Notes under the pieces: model-generated | Database searches by the model: none | What the model saw: only the letters and a program-made list of their open reading frames with translations | What the model was told of the DNA's origin: nothing | In this document: positions 61,411 to 64,000 of the stretch, piece after piece | Layout of the letters: the number at the start of each line of letters is the position of its first letter | How positions within the stretch are numbered: the first letter of the stretch is position 1 | Made by a program: the position numbers and the translations under genes | Origin: [Clostridium] aminophilum DSM 10710 | GTDB taxonomy: Bacteria; Bacillota; Clostridia; Lachnospirales; Lachnospiraceae | Direction of reading: 5' to 3' | Assembly (NCBI RefSeq): GCF_000711825.1 | Contig: NZ_JONJ01000014.1 | Span: 35,712 to 99,711 of the forward strand | Length of the DNA stretch: 64,000 nucleotides

Positions 61411-62768
61411 ATGGACATACACCAATATTGGCCGGTCGGAATTCTGACGATTTGTGCGGTGAGCAGTATATTAGCGGTATTCTACGGCTTCGGGTCGGCG
61501 ATCCAGAATCTGAATCAGACGGAACTGGAAGATCAGAGTGAAGACGGGGATCCGGATGCGAAAGCGCTCATGGAACTCATCGATGAGCCGAAAGGCTTCA
61601 TTTCATCCCTTCACCTGATGGAGCAGATCCTGTGCATGGCGGAGGGTGTGATCGGTTATCTGCTGCTTCGGGAGCTTCCGGGGGCTGCGATTCCGGCGGT
61701 GATTCTCGGAACGGCGCTGTTCACGGTTGTGTTCGGCATTGTCATTCCACGGAAAAGGGGCGCGGATTATCCGGAGGGCTGGGCGAAACGCTTTCTTCAT
61801 CCGGTCACCGCGGTGATCACGATTCTCTCACCGTTGCGCGCGATTATCCGGTGGCTGTCGTATCCGCTTCTTCGCCTGATCGGCACTGATCCGGCGGTGG
61901 ATCACGAGCAGGTCACCCGCGATGATCTGAAATATCTGGTGACAGAGGGACATGAAAACGGCGTATTAAAGGCACAGGAGCCGAGATGGTTAATAATGTG
62001 TTTGAACTCGGCAAAAAATCCGCCGGTGATATCATGACGCACCGTTCCGGCATCGTGGCGCTGGACGGGGAAATGATTCTTCATGACGCCGTGGATTTCA
62101 TTCTAAATGAGGCGGCAAATTCCCGGTTTCCGGTGTATCTCGATACCATCGACCGCATCATCGGTGTGATCCATATCCGCGATGTGCTGCAATTTTCGGA
62201 GGAGGACGGAAACCGTCAGAAAAAACTGAAGGAGTTGAAAGGACTGATCCGGGAACCGTATTTTATCCCCGAGATCGCCAGCATTGACCAGCTCTTTCAT
62301 CAGATGCAGACCAGAAAGGTGCATATGGCGGTCGTGATCGATGAGTACGGACAGACGGCCGGACTGATCACCATGGAGGATATCCTCGAAGAGATCGTCG
62401 GAAACATCGAAGACGAGTACGACGAGGATGAGCAGAGAATTACCCGGAGATCGGACGGGAGCTTTCTTCTCGTCGGCGATACGCCGCTGGAAGATGTGGC
62501 CCGCGCATTGGATATTGAATTTGACGGGAAGACGCTCGAGTCCTTCGAGACGATCAGCGGTTATCTGATCGGTCAGCTCGGCCGCATTCCGGAGGAACAT
62601 GAAAAACCGATTATCCGGTCCTGCGGTTGGACTTTCCGTGTCCGCGATGTGCGCCGCAGAACGCTTCATCTGATCTACGCCCAGAAACCGGGGGCAAATG
62701 CGGCCGCAGGCAGTGCGCAGCCGGCGGAGCCCGCCGCGGAAAGTCAGTCTGCAAATACAGTGAAATAA
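61411..62768 (+). pseudogene. CNNM/HlyC-type transporter split by a frameshift
   Basis: Two overlapping frames together give one CNNM (DUF21 + CBS pair + CorC_HlyC) protein. Frame one (61411-62037, 208 residues) has a membrane domain with three to four helices and DLKYLVTEGHENGVLKAQE. It then runs out of family sequence. Frame two (from ATG 61986 to 62768, 260 residues) continues MVNNVFELGKKSAGDIMTHR, two CBS motifs (FPVYLDTIDRIIGVIHIRDV and KVHMAVVIDEYGQTAGLITMEDILEEIVGNI) and a FAD-like CorC_HlyC C-terminal domain. Restoring one base near 61982 gives KAQEPEMVNNVFEL, the family consensus. An AGGAG sequence sits 5 bases before the second ATG, so the two halves could still be made separately. 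The role would be divalent cation (Mg) transport. Confidence 0.8.
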
Positions 62769-62858
62769 CCGCTTGTCAGGACCGGAACCGAGTGTTAAAA
62801 TATTTGATTGTTAAGTTTCCTAACATGGAACAAAGAAAAAATACAGAGGAGTGCTGTT

Positions 62859-63599
62859 ATGTCAGGACATTCAAAATTTGCGAATATCAAACACAAAAAA
62901 GAGAAAAACGATGCGGCTAAGGGAAAAATCTTCACTGTCATCGGACGTGAGATCGCCGTTGCAGTAAAAGAAGGCGGAGCAGACCCGGCAAACAACAGCA
63001 AGCTCCGTGATGTCATTGCGAAGGCAAAGGCGGCAAACATGCCGAACGACACCATTGACCGTGGTATCAAGAAAGCGGCCGGTGATGCGGCATCCGTAAA
63101 CTACGAGAACCTGGTATATGAGGGTTACGGTCCGGCAGGCGTTGCGATCATCGTTGAGACTCTGACCGACAACAAGAACCGTACCGCGGCAAACGTTCGC
63201 GCGGCATTCTCCAAGGGCGACGGCAATGTCGGCGCACAGGGAAGCGTTTCCTTCATGTTTGACCGCAAGGGTCAGATCATCATCGACAAGGAAGAGTGCG
63301 AGATGGATGCGGACGAGCTCATGATGCTCGCTCTCGACGCAGGTGCAGAGGACTTCACCGAGAATGAGGATGATTTCGAAGTGATCACCGATCCGGAGAA
63401 TTTCTCCGAGGTTCGCGAGGCACTTGAGAAGGAAGGCATCGCGATGGTGGAAGCAGACATCACCATGATTCCGCAGACCTGGGTCAATGTCTCCGACGAG
63501 GATGCAAAGAAGAAGCTCAACCGTATTCTGGATCTTCTGGATGAGGACGACGACGTTCAGGCCGTTCACAACAACTGGGAGAACGCAGACGAGGATTGA
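62859..63599 (+). CDS. YebC/PmpR family protein
   Basis: 246 residues. It begins MSGHSKFANIKHKKEKNDAAKGKIFTVIGREIAVAVKEGG, the typical YebC start. GYGPAGVAIIVETLTDNKNRTAANVRAAFSK follows, then AQGSVSFMFDRKGQI, and IPQTWVNVSDEDAKKKLNRILDLLDEDDDVQAVHNN ends the protein. The family was annotated as a transcriptional regulator. Some members are now tied to relief of ribosome stalling at proline-rich stretches. AGAGGAG precedes the ATG. Its stop codon lies inside the -35 box of the following T-box promoter. Confidence 0.95.
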   Translation: MSGHSKFANIKHKKEKNDAAKGKIFTVIGREIAVAVKEGGADPANNSKLRDVIAKAKAANMPNDTIDRGIKKAAGDAASVNYENLVYEGYGPAGVAIIVETLTDNKNRTAANVRAAFSKGDGNVGAQGSVSFMFDRKGQIIIDKEECEMDADELMMLALDAGAEDFTENEDDFEVITDPENFSEVREALEKEGIAMVEADITMIPQTWVNVSDEDAKKKLNRILDLLDEDDDVQAVHNNWENADED

Positions 63600-63624
63600 T
63601 TTTTTTCCGGAGGCGGTATATAAT
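63596..63624 (+). promoter_or_regulatory. Promoter of the T-box leader
   Basis: TTGATT (63596-63601) overlaps the YebC-family stop codon. TATAAT (63619-63624) follows after 17 bp. Confidence 0.75.
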
Positions 63625-63630
63625 ACCGAA

Positions 63631-63905
63631 TGCCTGAAGGAAATGCGAAAAACGCATTTCAATATATCACTGAAATCGCAGATGAGGATTAGTGTTCATA
63701 CGAACGGCAAAGAGAGGAGCGCCCGGATTCCGGTGCTGAAAGCGCTCTGCCGGGACAGGTTCACGGCCACCTCGGAGAGACTCCAATAAAGTCCGGTGAT
63801 TCCGTTATCATCACAATGAGAGACCGCATTTTTTGCGGTAATCAGGGTGGAACCGCGTATCTTACGTCCCTGGTCCGATCGGGAGATCGGATCGGGGATT
63901 TTTTT
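63631..63905 (+). promoter_or_regulatory. T-box riboswitch leader of an aminoacyl-tRNA synthetase operon
   Basis: The diagnostic T-box sequence AGGGTGGAACCGCG is at 63844-63857. A Stem I region begins with GATGAGGATTAGTG (63682) and contains an AGAGAGGAGCGCC segment and the 3' side GGTTCACGGCCACCTCGGAG. The terminator stem (about 63868-63898) ends in seven T. By position, the specifier is best read as TTC (phenylalanine), with GTT (valine) as an alternative, so a pheST operon is likely just beyond the window. The last 95 bases contain no start of a gene that I can support. Confidence 0.88.
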
Positions 63906-64000
63906 GTTTCATAGCTTCCTGTAACATTTAAAGTGTGGATAGAAGTGTAAATTTATAGAAAAAGAAAGATACCTCAGATAAACTGTAATTGCTGACCCTA

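Overview
The window looks like a chromosomal segment of an anaerobic clostridial Firmicute, most likely Lachnospiraceae-like. This is inferred from several features: strong AGGAGG ribosome binding sites, frequent TTG/GTG starts, class A RNase P RNA, a T-box leader, Rex, the order dnaG-rpoD-trmK-Nif3, and pyrB paired with pyrI. No sequence search was possible, so the genus is not assigned.

Layout. 1-3.1 kb is a worn accessory stretch: an unrecognised protein, a DUF4268-like remnant, a DUF6440 protein, a GNAT acetyltransferase and a C-terminal radical SAM fragment. 3.3-9.5 kb holds a receptor-type GGDEF protein, two tRNA-Leu genes with an 83-bp hairpin repeat duplicated beside them, a methyltransferase, and an AdhR-like MerR operon (regulator, iron alcohol dehydrogenase, flavodoxin-like reductase) behind a 19-bp-spacer promoter. 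9.6-17.4 kb holds an AbgT transporter with a broken neighbour gene, a membrane Ser/Thr kinase divergent from an HTH gene, small surface or membrane proteins, a VOC protein, sfsA and an AlkZ-related protein.

17.5-30.4 kb is the most unusual region, a catabolic island that appears more AT-rich than the housekeeping part. It encodes a sialidase-like BNR hydrolase with an MFS permease, a complete TRAP transporter, a FrlD-like sugar kinase, HyuA and HyuB hydantoinase/oxoprolinase subunits, a FrlB/FraB-like SIS deglycase and a GntR/UTRA regulator. The enzyme set resembles fructoselysine (frl) and fructose-asparagine (fra) pathways, but uses a TRAP importer and an ATP-dependent lactam/hydantoin hydrolase instead of the usual permease and amidase. 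A shared motif (core GACGTTATATAA) lies just after three predicted promoters in the island.

30.6-34.7 kb encodes a sensor-MFS fusion in an operon with a homospermidine synthase-like enzyme. 34.9-42 kb is a core block: dnaG, rpoD, trmK, Nif3, nucleoside kinase, rnpB. pyrBI follows on the minus strand. 44-48.4 kb is an ABC ATPase / CARDB-like surface protein / FtsX permease operon. 48.5-55.7 kb is the arginine operon argGHCBDF, with ArgR-like sites and an 8-codon upstream ORF ending in an Arg codon. 56-58.5 kb is an SPFH/zinc-ribbon pair. 58.6-63.6 kb is rex-acpS-nnr, a CNNM/HlyC-type gene split by a frameshift, and a YebC-family gene. The window ends in a T-box leader whose synthetase gene lies outside.

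A small dispersed repeat (hairpin plus a conserved CTCCGCGAGGATG core) occurs in at least three intergenic gaps.
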